The notes beneath the pieces were generated by a model. The model had not been told where the DNA came from and ran no database searches. It saw nothing but the letters and a program-made list of their open reading frames with translations. This document shows positions 42,571 through 51,611 of a stretch of DNA of 59,129 bases, piece after piece (positions within the stretch are counted from its first letter, which is position 1; each line of letters opens with the position of its first letter). The translations under genes and the position numbers were made by a program. This DNA comes from an uncultured Ruminococcus sp. (GTDB lineage: Bacteria; Bacillota; Clostridia; Oscillospirales; Acutalibacteraceae), in NCBI GenBank assembly GCA_902799245.1, contig CADBZY010000021.1, forward strand, positions 1-59,129, read 5' to 3'.

Positions 42571-42932
42571 GAGCAGAACTGTAAGCCGAGTTCTGTCGTG
42601 AACGGTCATCTATCTCGACTGTACATTGCTGCACAGCTCCAGCCATCTCCACGGGACGCGACGGGCAGCCGCGTAATGTCCCACCACGATGTTGCATCGG
42701 ATAGAGTTTACAGGGTCACTTTGTCTCCAAAATGACCGGTGAGCTCTTACCTCGCCTTTCCACCCTTACCACGTTCATTCGGACAAATCCTCCTGAACGG
42801 GCGGTATATCTCTGTTGCACTTTTCCTGAGGTCACCCTCGGCGGCCGTTAGCCGTTATCCTTGCCCTGTGATGCTCGGACTTTCCTCATGCGATGCCCTT
42901 TCGAGCAAAGCACGCGACCGTTTATTCTGCTC
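42571..42932 (-). ncRNA. rnpB: RNase P RNA, bacterial class A-like
   Basis: Read on the minus strand the gene contains the universal elements: GAGGAAAGTCCGAGC near the 5' end, ACAGGGCAAGG, and the 3' segment CTCGGCTTACAGTTCTGCTC, which pairs with the 5' GAGCAGAATAAACGG region to form P1/P4-type helices. A T-run follows the 3' end. It is the catalytic RNA that trims tRNA 5' ends. The ends are placed by the terminal helix and may be off by a few bases. Confidence 0.92.
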
Positions 42933-43047
42933 ATTTTTTTATTTTACAATATCCTATCCCGTTTGTCAAATGGTATTTTCAAAGAAAACAAAAATCCGTC
43001 CGGCGCGTTTAAGGGGAACGAACCGGACGGAAGGGAATATAAAAGAA

Positions 43048-43839
43048 TTAAAAAATTTCCTGAATGGCGTGCGTCGGACAGTTTTCGATGCAGAGTCCGC
43101 AGTTGGTACACAGTGAACGGTCTACGTGCGCGACGAAATTTTCCACAGTGATCGCGCCGGAGGGACAGTTCTTCTGACATTTCATGCAGCCGATACAGCC
43201 CACCTTGCAGACCTTGCGGGTGATCGCGCCCTTGTCCTTATTGGAGCACATGACCACAGCGGCGGACTTGCGGTCGGTGATCTCGATGAGCTGTTTCGGG
43301 CAGACCTTGGCGCATTTGCCGCAGCCCACGCAGAGATTGCGGTCGACAATCGCCAGCTCGTTGCAAAGCTCAATGGCGTGATATTCGCATTCCCTCGCGC
43401 AGTCGCCAAGACCGATGCAGCCGAAGCGGCAGGAATTCATTCCGCCGTAAAGCTGCGCGGCAGCGGCGCAGGAGTCAACGCCTATGTAATCCATCTTCAC
43501 GGAAGTGTTGTCGCAGGTGCCGAGACAGCGCACAATGGCTGCCTTCGGGGTCATGTCGCCCGCGTCAACGCCGAGAATGGCAGCGCATTCGTCAGCAACA
43601 GCCTTGCCGCCCACCGGACACAGGCCAACTTTTGCTTCGCCTTTGGAGAGCGCAGCGGCGTAGCCCGCGCAGCCGGAGAAGCCGCAGGCGCCGCAGTTGG
43701 CGCCCGGCAGAGCCTCGGTCAGCTTTTCGGCCGTCTCGTCAACGGGGACAGCCATGATCACCGAAGCCGCCGAAAGTCCCAGACCGGCGAGCAATCCTAT
43801 TCCGGCGACTATCAGCACCGGTATCAAAATACTTGTCAT
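43048..43839 (-). CDS. rnfB: Rnf complex subunit B (Fe-S ferredoxin subunit)
   Basis: A 263-residue protein with one N-terminal membrane helix (about 5-28). The Fe-S region ALPGANCGACGFSGCAGYA gives the first 4Fe-4S ligand set (the Fer4_15/RnfB domain), and later CX2CX2CX3C motifs (CVGCGKCAKVCP, CIGCMKCQKNCP, CTNCGLCIENCP) form further clusters. RnfB receives electrons from reduced ferredoxin. It is the last gene of the rnfCDGEAB operon, 25 bases after rnfA. Confidence 0.95.
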   Translation of the reverse strand: MTSILIPVLIVAGIGLLAGLGLSAASVIMAVPVDETAEKLTEALPGANCGACGFSGCAGYAAALSKGEAKVGLCPVGGKAVADECAAILGVDAGDMTPKAAIVRCLGTCDNTSVKMDYIGVDSCAAAAQLYGGMNSCRFGCIGLGDCARECEYHAIELCNELAIVDRNLCVGCGKCAKVCPKQLIEITDRKSAAVVMCSNKDKGAITRKVCKVGCIGCMKCQKNCPSGAITVENFVAHVDRSLCTNCGLCIENCPTHAIQEIF

Positions 43840-43864
43840 TTCATTACCCTGCCTTTGCTAAAAA

Positions 43865-44482
43865 TCACATGTGAACCACGCCGGAGAAGCCTAAGAAGGA
43901 CATGGCTACGAGAGAAGCGGCCACCAGCGTGATGGGCAGACCCTTGAGCGTTTCGGGAATATCGCAGGATTCCATGCGCTTGCGCACGCCGGCGAAGATC
44001 GCCATCGCCACCAAAAAGCCAAGGCCAGAGCCGAACGCGCAGGAAAGGGCATAGACATAGCCCTCGCCGAAGCTGGCGTAAGCGGCGCTGCCGAAATCCT
44101 CCGTCACGAGAATGGCGCAGCCGAGTACCGCGCAGTTGGTGGTGATGAGCGGCAGATATACGCCGAGTGACGCGTGAAGCGCGGGAATGTATTTTTTGAG
44201 CACAATCTCAACGAGCTGCACAAGGGCGGCAATGATGAGAATGAAGACGATGGTCTGCAAATATTCCAGTCCCAGTGCCTCTAAAACAAAACGCTGGATG
44301 GGATAGGTGACGGCAGTGGAGAGCAGCATGACGAAGATAACGGCGGCGCTCATTCCCATGGCCGTGTCGAGCTTCTTGGAAACGCCGAGGAAGGGGCAGA
44401 TTCCGAGGAATTTGGAGAGAACGTAGTTGTTGGTGAGTATTCCCGCCAGAATAATGGTGACAACCATGCGGAGCATATTCAT
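43865..44482 (-). CDS. rnfA: Rnf complex subunit A (membrane)
   Basis: A 205-residue membrane protein with six helices, matching RnfA/NqrE. The preferred ATG (44482) overlaps the rnfE stop codon by one base (TAATG), a standard translational coupling. Typical segments are ILTNNYVLSKFLGICPFLGVSKK and TTNCAVLGCAILVTE, in which the paired cysteines facing the middle of the membrane bind a shared 2Fe-2S cluster with RnfE. Confidence 0.95.
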   Translation of the reverse strand: MNMLRMVVTIILAGILTNNYVLSKFLGICPFLGVSKKLDTAMGMSAAVIFVMLLSTAVTYPIQRFVLEALGLEYLQTIVFILIIAALVQLVEIVLKKYIPALHASLGVYLPLITTNCAVLGCAILVTEDFGSAAYASFGEGYVYALSCAFGSGLGFLVAMAIFAGVRKRMESCDIPETLKGLPITLVAASLVAMSFLGFSGVVHM

Positions 44483-45312
44483 TATTTGCACCCTCCTTTT
44501 CCTGAAAGACTGCATGTGGCGGCGGCGGGACAGTCTCCGCAGCCGTTGCGAACGGGCAGATTATTCTTTTTGCTGAGCTTGTTGGCGGCGGCGATCAGCA
44601 TACCGAAAACGAAGAAGCCGCCGGGAGCCAGGGAGAAAAAGAGGATCGGCTGGCCGGAAAGAATCGGGAGCTTTGCGCCGAAGAGCGAGCCGGCGCCGAG
44701 AATTTCGCGGATGGTGCCCATGCAGAGCAGGGCGGTGGTGAAGCCCACGCCCATTGCGAGTCCGTCAAGAGCGGAAAGCGCCGGAGCGTGCTTGCTGGCG
44801 TACATTTCGGCTCTGCCTAAGATGATGCAGTTGACGACGATCAGCGGCAGATAAATGCCGAGCGATTCATCGAGCGCGGGCGCGAATGCCTTGACCAGCA
44901 TCTGCACAATGGAAACAAAGCTCGCAATAATGGTGATGTAAGCCGGAATTCGCACCTTGTCGGGGATGACGTGGCGGAGAAGGGAGATAACCGTGTTGGA
45001 GCAGATCAGCACCAGCGTCGCGGCAATGCCCATTCCGATGGCGTTGGAAGCGGCTGTGGTGGTCGCCAGCGTCGGACATGTGCCGAGCACCAGACGAAGC
45101 ACGGGGTTTTCCAGAATAATGCCTCTCTTCATGGCGTCGCCAAACACGCCGGCAGCCGGTTTTTTGTCGTTCTGCTTTGGGGTTGCGGTTTCCGCAATGG
45201 CTGCGGGTTCGGCAGCGGCTTCTTCGGTCTGTTCCGTGACCTGGATTTCTTCTATGATGGCAGCGGATTCCTCGTGGGATTCCCTGCGCATGGAAATTGT
45301 TTTCTTAGCCAC
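44482..45312 (-). CDS. rnfE: Rnf complex subunit E (membrane) with extra N-terminal and Cys-rich C-terminal tails
   Basis: A 276-residue protein beginning with GTG at 45312, directly after the rnfG stop and behind AGGAGG. The membrane core (GIILENPVLRLVLGTCPTLA... through six helices) is standard RnfE/NqrD, with the conserved Cys pairs in LGTCPTLA and VNCIILGRAE. It carries an unusual N-terminal tail of about 55 residues rich in Ala and Glu (EESAAIIEEIQVTEQTEEAA) and a short C-terminal tail with four cysteines (CGDCPAAATCSLSGKGGC). Both tails would face the cytoplasm; the second could bind a metal. Confidence 0.93.
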   Translation of the reverse strand: MAKKTISMRRESHEESAAIIEEIQVTEQTEEAAAEPAAIAETATPKQNDKKPAAGVFGDAMKRGIILENPVLRLVLGTCPTLATTTAASNAIGMGIAATLVLICSNTVISLLRHVIPDKVRIPAYITIIASFVSIVQMLVKAFAPALDESLGIYLPLIVVNCIILGRAEMYASKHAPALSALDGLAMGVGFTTALLCMGTIREILGAGSLFGAKLPILSGQPILFFSLAPGGFFVFGMLIAAANKLSKKNNLPVRNGCGDCPAAATCSLSGKGGCK

Positions 45313-45906
45313 TTATTCATTACCTCCTGTCGCTGCGGAAATGTCGGAATCGGAGACGGTTCCGAGATAATTCCTGGAGATGTCAATTGCCTCATTGACA
45401 GCCTTTGTAATGGCTCTTGAAGTGATGGTCGCGCCGGAGAGGGCGTTGATCTCGCCGCCGTCCTTGCTGACAGCGAGGTTGGAACTGTCGAAGCCCTTGT
45501 ACTGCTTAAGGAAGCTGTCTTCCTTTCCTTTGGCGCCGAGACCGGGCGTTTCCTCCATCGAGAGGATATTCACGCCGGAGACCTCGCCGTTTGCGTTGAT
45601 GCCGGTCATGACCTCGATCTTTCCGCCGTAACCGCTGGAAACGGTGGTGATGACGACGCCGATTTTTTCTCCGTTTTCATCGTAGGCGCCGTAGACGCTG
45701 CCCTCTTTGTCGAGCATTTTATAATCGGCGGCTGCCAGCACCTTCTTGCGGCTTTCGGCGGCCTTCTGCGCGGCGTTGGCCGCAATTTTGTCAACCGTGA
45801 ACATATTGGTCATGGCTAACAGCATGGTGACGATGGTACAAATCGCCGTGAGTATCAGAGTTGGCTTTGCGATGGTGGCAAAGCCGCTTTGTTTTTTATT
45901 TTCCAC
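45313..45906 (-). CDS. rnfG: Rnf complex subunit G (covalent FMN)
   Basis: A 197-residue protein with one N-terminal membrane helix (residues about 12-33) and an outer domain. LSGATITSRA contains the S-G-A-T motif whose Thr carries covalently bound FMN in RnfG/NqrC. The gene overlaps the end of rnfD by 11 bases. In the complex it passes electrons across the membrane. Confidence 0.95.
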   Translation of the reverse strand: MENKKQSGFATIAKPTLILTAICTIVTMLLAMTNMFTVDKIAANAAQKAAESRKKVLAAADYKMLDKEGSVYGAYDENGEKIGVVITTVSSGYGGKIEVMTGINANGEVSGVNILSMEETPGLGAKGKEDSFLKQYKGFDSSNLAVSKDGGEINALSGATITSRAITKAVNEAIDISRNYLGTVSDSDISAATGGNE

Positions 45907-46870
45907 TGCGTTTTACCTCCGAACCAAAGGGACTTGACTGTGTGAGGGTCTCGATATGCGGGGTGAGAATGTTCATCAGTACGATGGAATAGCTCACGCC
46001 CTCCGGCAGAGAACCGAAGAGACGGATTGTCATGGTGATCAGACCGCAGCCGATGCCGTAAATGACCCTGCCGGTTTTGTTGACAGGGCAGGTGGTGTAA
46101 TCGGTTGCCATGAAGATAGCGCCGAGCATCACACCGCCGGAGAGAACATGCTGGATGGGATTCTGACCCGCGATCAGCGCAATCAGCGCGACCGTGCCGA
46201 TGAATGCCAGCGGAATATGGGGGGTGATCACGCGGCGGAGCAGCAGATACATTGCTCCGAGCAGCAGCGCGAGAGCACAGGTTTCACCGAGGCAGCCGCC
46301 GTGCAGACCGATAAAGAGATCGATGGTCGATGTGGCAGCCTTGCCGGAGGCGATCTGTGCGAGAGGAGTAGCGGTGGATACCACGTCAGTCGTGGCGTTG
46401 CTGCTCATGTAGAAGAAGGGGAGCGACCACTTGCTCATGTGAGACGGGAAACTGATGAGCAGGAAGATTCTCGCCGCAAGCGCGGGATTGACAAAATTCA
46501 TGCCTATGCCGCCGAACATCTGCTTGACAACGGCAATGGCAAATACCGAACCCAGCACCGCGAATATCGGATTCAGAGTAGGGGGGAGGTTGAAGGCCAG
46601 AAGCACGCCGGTGACGGCAGCCGAGAAGTCGCCGATGGTCTGTTTGCGCTTCATGATCCGGCGGCATATGTATTCGGTGAGCACGCAGGTGCCGGTGCAG
46701 AGACCGATCAGCAGCGCCGAGCGCCAGCCGAAATAGACGATCGACATCAGTGCGGCGGGAACGAGAGCGATCAGAACGTCCTGCATGATGAAGGCGGTGT
46801 TTTCACCGCTGTGTCTGTGCGGAGAGGACGAAACCGAAAGCATCGTGGGTGTATTAGGAGAATTTTCCAT
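45896..46870 (-). CDS. rnfD: Rnf complex subunit D (membrane, FMN)
   Basis: A 324-residue protein with about nine helices, as in RnfD/NqrB. The segment DVVSTATPLAQ matches the S-x-A-T FMN-attachment site. Other conserved pieces are FGGIGMNFVNPALAARIFLL and MATDYTTCPVNKTGRVIYG. It probably forms the ion channel path with RnfG. It lies 57 bases downstream of rnfC. Confidence 0.95.
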   Translation of the reverse strand: MENSPNTPTMLSVSSSPHRHSGENTAFIMQDVLIALVPAALMSIVYFGWRSALLIGLCTGTCVLTEYICRRIMKRKQTIGDFSAAVTGVLLAFNLPPTLNPIFAVLGSVFAIAVVKQMFGGIGMNFVNPALAARIFLLISFPSHMSKWSLPFFYMSSNATTDVVSTATPLAQIASGKAATSTIDLFIGLHGGCLGETCALALLLGAMYLLLRRVITPHIPLAFIGTVALIALIAGQNPIQHVLSGGVMLGAIFMATDYTTCPVNKTGRVIYGIGCGLITMTIRLFGSLPEGVSYSIVLMNILTPHIETLTQSSPFGSEVKRSGK

Positions 46871-46927
46871 GTTAAATACAAGCAGTCCTTTCGTTGAAAT
46901 AATATGGCTTATCTATATCTGAAAAAA

Positions 46928-48298
46928 CTATCTGCCGGATTTGACAATGCTCTTTGCCATGCGGAGGTATTGTACGAGCGGACGGCGCGCAGGGCATGAG
47001 AAGCCGCAGCAGCCGCATTCCATGCAGCTCATGACGCATAGGTCGTTCAGCGCCTGCACATCGCGTCTCTCCACAAAGTGCTGGATATTGACCGGGGTGA
47101 GCAGCATCGGACAGGCGGCGACGCATCTGCCGCAGCGGATGCAGTCGGAAGGCTTTACGTCGTCGGCTTCCTTCTGTCCCATGAAGATAAGACCGTTATT
47201 CTGCTTGATGATGGGATAATCGAGGGTATATAACGCCGTGCCCATCATGGGGCCGCCCATGAGCACCTTCTTCGGCTCCTGCTTGAAGCCTCCGCAGAAT
47301 TCGGCGATGTCGGAAATCATGGTGCCGATGGGAGCGATGACGTTCTTCGGCTCATTGATGGCGGAGCCGTCGACGGTTATTCTCTTGGAAACCAGCGGCA
47401 TACCCGTGCGGACGTATTTTGCAATGAAGGAGACCGATGTGATATTCAGCACAACGCAGCCCGCGTCGGCAGGAATCTTTCCAACCGGAACGGCGCGGTT
47501 AGTACACGCCTTGATCAGCACCTTTTCCGCGCCGTGCGGGTAGGAAGTGCCGAGCTTCAGCACGCACATTCTGTCGTTAAGCGAACGTTCTTTAATAATT
47601 TCACCAAGACGCTTGATAGCTGCCGGCTTGTTTCCCTCTATGCCGATGATGGCTCTTTTCAGCCCAAGCGTTTCCATGACAAAGCGGGTGCCCTCGACGA
47701 TGTCCTCCGGATATTCCATCATTTCACGGTAATCGGCGGTGAGGTAAGGTTCACACTCCGCGCCGTTGATGACCAGAGTGTCGACATGCTTTTCGGGGGA
47801 GAAATTCAGCTTGATCGACACGGGAAATCCCGCGCCGCCGAGGCCGACCAGTCCCGACTTTCTGACGGCGGCGTAAAGCTCGTCGGCATTGGTGACAACA
47901 GGAGGTTCTATGTCGGGGCACACGGTCTGCAGGCCGTCGGATTCGATTTCGATGGTCTTGATCTCCGCGCCATTGGGCATGATAATGGTGCCGATGTTGG
48001 TGACTTCACCCGAAACGCCGGAATGTATGGGAGCGCACATGAAGGAGGTGCTGTCGGCTATGAGCTGACCCACTGTCACCTTGTCGCCCTTTTTGACGAT
48101 AGGTTCGCAGGCCGCGCCGATGTGCTGCTGCATGGAGATAATGACCTTTTTCGGTGTGGGAAGCTCTTGCGATTCCGTCTCCGCGGTGTTCTTCATGTGG
48201 TCGACGTGAACACCGCCGTGTGTCCTGTAAGGCTTTTTGGGGAGAAGCAGATCCTTATCCTCAGCCGCCTTTTTAGTATTGCTTTTAGAAGTGTCCAT
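46928..48298 (-). CDS. rnfC: Rnf complex subunit C (NADH-binding, 4Fe-4S)
   Basis: A 456-residue soluble subunit. The first 25 residues are lysine-rich, then HGGVHVDHMKN opens the barrel-sandwich part. SGLVGLGGAGFPVSIKL is the flavin/NADH-binding loop, and two Fe-S motifs lie at the C-terminus (CIRCGRCVAACP and CMECGCCGFSCPARRPLVQY). It is the first gene of the rnf operon. The complex oxidises ferredoxin, reduces NAD+ and exports Na+ or H+; which ion is used cannot be read from the sequence. Confidence 0.95.
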   Translation of the reverse strand: MDTSKSNTKKAAEDKDLLLPKKPYRTHGGVHVDHMKNTAETESQELPTPKKVIISMQQHIGAACEPIVKKGDKVTVGQLIADSTSFMCAPIHSGVSGEVTNIGTIIMPNGAEIKTIEIESDGLQTVCPDIEPPVVTNADELYAAVRKSGLVGLGGAGFPVSIKLNFSPEKHVDTLVINGAECEPYLTADYREMMEYPEDIVEGTRFVMETLGLKRAIIGIEGNKPAAIKRLGEIIKERSLNDRMCVLKLGTSYPHGAEKVLIKACTNRAVPVGKIPADAGCVVLNITSVSFIAKYVRTGMPLVSKRITVDGSAINEPKNVIAPIGTMISDIAEFCGGFKQEPKKVLMGGPMMGTALYTLDYPIIKQNNGLIFMGQKEADDVKPSDCIRCGRCVAACPMLLTPVNIQHFVERRDVQALNDLCVMSCMECGCCGFSCPARRPLVQYLRMAKSIVKSGR

Positions 48299-48333
48299 GG
48301 GTTCCTTCCTTTACAATTTATTGAATAGTGATT

Positions 48334-48362
48334 ATTATAACATATATACTCGGTCTTTGCAA
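48334..48362 (-). promoter_or_regulatory. Promoter of the rnf operon
   Basis: On the minus strand TTGCAA (48357-48362), 17 bases, TATAAT (48334-48339), about 35 bases before the rnfC start. Confidence 0.75.
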
Positions 48363-48497
48363 TGAATATGTAGTACAAAAATGCCCGAAATATACAAGAA
48401 AATTGTGGTTGAAAAAACTGTTAAATGAATAACAATCTTTCGATTCCTGCATTTTTTGAATTTGTGATGGGAATAACAGCGGGTATGATAAAAAAAT

Positions 48498-48536
48498 CCG
48501 CAGGAACGCGCGGCGCATTCGGGCACGTTTCTGCGG
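48498..48536 (-). terminator. Terminator of the Rpn gene, near-copy of the one after rny
   Basis: CCGCAGGAACG (48498-48508) pairs with CGTTTCTGCGG (48526-48536), and a T-run follows on the minus strand. The segment AAAAAATCCGCAGGAACGCG is identical to the one at 49550. Confidence 0.8.
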
Positions 48537-48583
48537 AAATAATTTGAATAAAGGTTTATGACGGGGCGGTTATTTGACAAGAA

Positions 48584-49480
48584 TCAGTCTTCCAATAAAG
48601 CCTTAATCTGCTCGTCCGTCATTCCGGACTTGCGCCATTTTTGAATTAAGCTTTCTTTCAGGGATTGAGCGCCCTCAGCACGGCCCTCAGCACGGCCCTC
48701 GGCACGGCCCTCGGCACGGCCCTCGGCGCGGCCAAGTTCTACGCCTTCTTTGATACCTTCACGGCGTGCGCTGCCGAGTGCGCTGGCTTCATCATGCAGG
48801 CGCTTTTCACGGTAATAGGCTTCCCAGCGGATCTTTTCATCCGCACTCATCTGGCGCAGCTTCACAATTGTACTTCTTACCTCAGGAATAGTTGTTGTCT
48901 GCTGAAGTTCCATAAGTTCCTCCTCCGTTTCCGCATTGATCAGATGCAGCCAATCCTCCATTGACTTGTTTTTTCTGATGTTGTTGATCTTCTTGAGTTC
49001 GAAAAAGTGTATGGCAAACTTATCCGTGAGTATCTCGTGACGGTCTTTTTCCATTACTTTGAAATGAGAATGATAATCATCGCAGTCAAACAGATTGAAG
49101 TTGATGATATTGATGCAATACGTTTTTTTAAGATCTTCGTATTCGTCGCCGGCTTTGAGTTCTTCACCGTAAATTCTCGACCAGTAGAAAAGTGTTCTCT
49201 CTTTGAAATCCGTCTCATAGTTTACCTGCATTTCCACGTTTACAATCCTGCCGTCCACATTCAGACGCAAATCAAGACGGCTGAATTTCTGCTCGTAATA
49301 CTCCGGAGGAAGCTCTACATTGCTGATCTCTATGTTTTGTATGCTTTTCCTTGGAATTTCCAGAAGCGCTGAAATCATGGCCGCTATGATGTCTTTGTTG
49401 TTTACATCTCCGAATACTCTTTTGAAGATAACGTCCAGTTTGAGTTTCACTATCGGGTGTCTCTTTTCCAATGCTATCAC
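48584..49480 (-). CDS. Rpn family PD-(D/E)XK nuclease/transposase-like protein
   Basis: A 298-residue protein. The start is a GTG at 49480 touching its own ribosome-binding site, or possibly a TTG nine bases later (49471). The N-terminus (LDVIFKRVFGDVNNKDIIAAMISALL) and SRLDLRLNVDGRIVNVEMQV are typical of Rpn/PDDEXK_2 recombination-promoting nucleases; the catalytic triad has Gln in place of Lys (E-M-Q), as is common in the family. The C-terminus has five AEGR tetrapeptides from a 12-base tandem repeat, then a helical MTDEQIKALLE end. The gene is flanked by near-identical terminators, a hint of insertion. Confidence 0.88.
   Translation of the reverse strand: MIALEKRHPIVKLKLDVIFKRVFGDVNNKDIIAAMISALLEIPRKSIQNIEISNVELPPEYYEQKFSRLDLRLNVDGRIVNVEMQVNYETDFKERTLFYWSRIYGEELKAGDEYEDLKKTYCINIINFNLFDCDDYHSHFKVMEKDRHEILTDKFAIHFFELKKINNIRKNKSMEDWLHLINAETEEELMELQQTTTIPEVRSTIVKLRQMSADEKIRWEAYYREKRLHDEASALGSARREGIKEGVELGRAEGRAEGRAEGRAEGRAEGAQSLKESLIQKWRKSGMTDEQIKALLED
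48671..48730. repeat. Five tandem 12-base repeats inside the Rpn gene
   Basis: GCCCTC(A/G)GCACG occurs five times in tandem with two or three changes in the last copies. Each unit encodes one AEGR block on the minus strand. Copy-number change keeps the reading frame and would only lengthen or shorten a linker. Confidence 0.9.
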
Positions 49481-49497
49481 CTTCCCTTACACATATT

Positions 49498-49526
49498 ATT
49501 ATACAATATAATTCAATGTATTTCAA
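49498..49526 (-). promoter_or_regulatory. Promoter of the Rpn gene
   Basis: On the minus strand TTGAAA (49521-49526), 17 bases, TATAAT (49498-49503). Confidence 0.75.
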
Positions 49527-49555
49527 TATTTCTGCGGCTGTTTTCTACAAAAAAT

Positions 49556-49584
49556 CCGCAGGAACGCGTGATGCATTCCTGCGG
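49556..49584 (-). terminator. Terminator after rny
   Basis: CCGCAGGAA (49556-49564) and TTCCTGCGG (49576-49584) form a perfect stem, followed on the minus strand by a T-run. It shares a 20-base segment with the terminator at 48498. Confidence 0.85.
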
Positions 49585-49613
49585 AAAAGTCATTTGATTT
49601 TATATACAAAAGA

Positions 49614-51179
49614 TTACTTCGCGTATTCCGAGGCACGGCTTTCGCGGATGACGTTGACCTTGATCTGACCGGGATAATCGAGTTCGTTCTCGATCTTCTT
49701 GCAGATCTCGCGGGCGAGGAACGGCATCTCGTCGTCGGTGATAGCTTCGGGCTTGACCAGAACGCGCACCTCTCGACCTGCCTGAATGGCGAAGCTCTCG
49801 GACACGCCGTCGAATTCCTTCGCGATTTCCTCCAGGCGCTGCAAACGCTTGATGTAGCTTTCGACGTTCTCTCTGCGCGCGCCGGGACGGGCCGCGGAAA
49901 CGGCGTCAGCTGCCTGTACCAGACAGTCAATGATCGAGGTTGCCTCGATGTTGCCGTGGTGAGCGGCGATGGCGTGGATGATGTTTTCCGGCTCGCGGTA
50001 CTTGCGCGCCATATCGATGCCGATGTCCACGTGGCTGCCTTCCATCTCGTAGTCAAGACCCTTGCCGATGTCGTGCAGCAGACCTGCGCGGCGTGCCGGC
50101 GCGGGATCGATGCCAAGCTCGGAAGCCATGGCGCCGGCGATCATCGAAACCTCCAGAGAATGTTTCAGTACGTTCTGACCGTAGCTGGTACGGAAACGCA
50201 GACGGCCCAGCAGCTTGATCAGTTCGGGATGAAGTCCCATGACGTTGGCTTCAAGGGTAGCGTGTTCGCCTTCCTCCTTGATGGTGGCTTCGATTTCGCG
50301 GTTAGCCTTGTCCACCATTTCCTCGATGCGTGCGGGATGTATTCTGCCGTCCTGAATGAGTCGCTCCATGGCGATTCTTGCCACTTCGCGGCGGATGGGA
50401 TTGAAGGACGAAAGGGTGATCGCTTCGGGCGTGTCGTCGATGATGATGTCAACGCCGGTGACGGTTTCGAGCGTGCGGATATTGCGTCCTTCGCGGCCGA
50501 TGATTCTGCCCTTCATTTCATCGTTGGGCAGGGCGACAACCGACACTGTGGATTCCGCCACATAATCGGAGGCACAGCGCTGAATGGCGAGAGAGATGAT
50601 GTTCTGCGCCTTCTTTTCGGCTTCGTCCTTTGTCTGCTGTTCGTATTCCTTGATCTTGATGGCTTTCTCGTGAACAAGCTCTTCCTCAAGGCTCTTCATG
50701 AGCTGATCCTTTGCCTGCTCGGCAGTATAGCCGGAGATCTTTTCCAGTATCTCCATCTGGCTGCGCTTTAGCTTTTCGGCTTCCTCGAACTTTTCGTCCG
50801 CCTGCTTCATGCGCGCGTTGTACTGCTCTAATTTCTTCTCTGCCTGCTCGATTTTCTTGTTGAGATGCTCTTCGCGCTGCTGAACGCGCTTTTCCTGCTT
50901 GTTGATCTCATTGCGGCGTTCGCGGATCTCTTTGTCGTTTTCGGATCTCAGGCGATGAAGTTCTTCCTTGCCTTCGAGCACGATTTCCTTGCGCTTGGAC
51001 TCAGCATCCTTTTTGGCCTCGTCCACAATGCGCTCTGCTTCTTCCTCTGCTGAGGAAATGGCTGCCTCGGCGGTCTGCTTGCGGTTTGCGTAGCCCTTTT
51101 TGAAGCCGAAGAAGTACATCGACGCTCCGCCGGCAAGCAATCCGATCACCAGAGGCAATACGATTTTTAACCAATCCAT
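49614..51179 (-). CDS. rny: Ribonuclease Y
   Basis: A 521-residue membrane-anchored endoribonuclease. An N-terminal helix (about 5-26) is followed by a long coiled coil (about 30-200, Glu/Lys/Arg-rich), a KH domain with the [15 protein letters not shown] motif, and an HD domain with GLLHDIGKG and the later AAHHGN. RNase Y initiates mRNA decay in Firmicutes. The ATG at 51179 has its AGGAGG about 14 bases away; a GTG at 51191, two bases after that site, is the alternative. A long structured leader lies upstream. Confidence 0.95.
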   Translation of the reverse strand: MDWLKIVLPLVIGLLAGGASMYFFGFKKGYANRKQTAEAAISSAEEEAERIVDEAKKDAESKRKEIVLEGKEELHRLRSENDKEIRERRNEINKQEKRVQQREEHLNKKIEQAEKKLEQYNARMKQADEKFEEAEKLKRSQMEILEKISGYTAEQAKDQLMKSLEEELVHEKAIKIKEYEQQTKDEAEKKAQNIISLAIQRCASDYVAESTVSVVALPNDEMKGRIIGREGRNIRTLETVTGVDIIIDDTPEAITLSSFNPIRREVARIAMERLIQDGRIHPARIEEMVDKANREIEATIKEEGEHATLEANVMGLHPELIKLLGRLRFRTSYGQNVLKHSLEVSMIAGAMASELGIDPAPARRAGLLHDIGKGLDYEMEGSHVDIGIDMARKYREPENIIHAIAAHHGNIEATSIIDCLVQAADAVSAARPGARRENVESYIKRLQRLEEIAKEFDGVSESFAIQAGREVRVLVKPEAITDDEMPFLAREICKKIENELDYPGQIKVNVIRESRASEYAK

Positions 51180-51211
51180 TGCTTTACACACAACCTCCTT
51201 AAATTAGTCAG

Positions 51212-51485
51212 GTCGGCGCAAATTCAATTGTCAATAATTAAATGTCATTTTATCGGAATAGGAATAAAAAAATATTAAAAAAACAAATAATAAGCTGAAA
51301 TCAATTCAGCGGAAAAATTCAATTGCGCCGACTGCCGCACCGATTCCCTTAATTAGCGGGGAAAAGAGTGCGGAAACCGTGATTTTGGTTAAATAACGGG
51401 AGAAATTGTCCGACAGACCTGGCAAAACGCAGGATTCTCTCGAACATACCCTATTTATTGTATTACTTTTTTTAAAATATGTCAA
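51212..51485 (-). promoter_or_regulatory. Promoter and long, potentially structured leader of rny
   Basis: On the minus strand a perfect TTGACA (51480-51485) and TACAAT (51457-51462) are 17 bases apart, so transcription should begin near 51450 and leave a leader of about 270 bases. Within it GTCGGCGCAA (51212-51221) is complementary to TTGCGCCGAC (51323-51332). The shorter gene-free stretches from 51180 to 51611 otherwise hold only the terminator at 51551-51588. Confidence 0.6.
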
Positions 51486-51550
51486 GAAATATAAATGTAA
51501 ATTTATTATTTTTGTGTGGTTTTGTGCAACACCCCAAAAATGTATATGAA

Positions 51551-51588
51551 AAACAGGAGCCTTTTACGAAAATCAAAGGCTCCTGTTT
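51551..51588 (-). terminator. Terminator of the histidine phosphatase gene
   Basis: A perfect 14-base stem, AAACAGGAGCCTTT (51551-51564) with AAAGGCTCCTGTTT (51575-51588). Confidence 0.85.
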
Positions 51589-51611
51589 AGCATAATTTCC
51601 AAATGATAGAT

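Noticed and set aside
45956-46897. A long open frame opposite rnfD (and similar ones opposite the activase, Nudix and acetolactate synthase genes)
   Set aside because: They are shadows caused by high GC and codon bias; the real genes on the other strand have clear family motifs and good ribosome-binding sites.
48671-48730. Short tandem repeats as a CRISPR or an iteron origin
   Set aside because: The 12-base units abut without spacers and encode AEGR within the Rpn gene.
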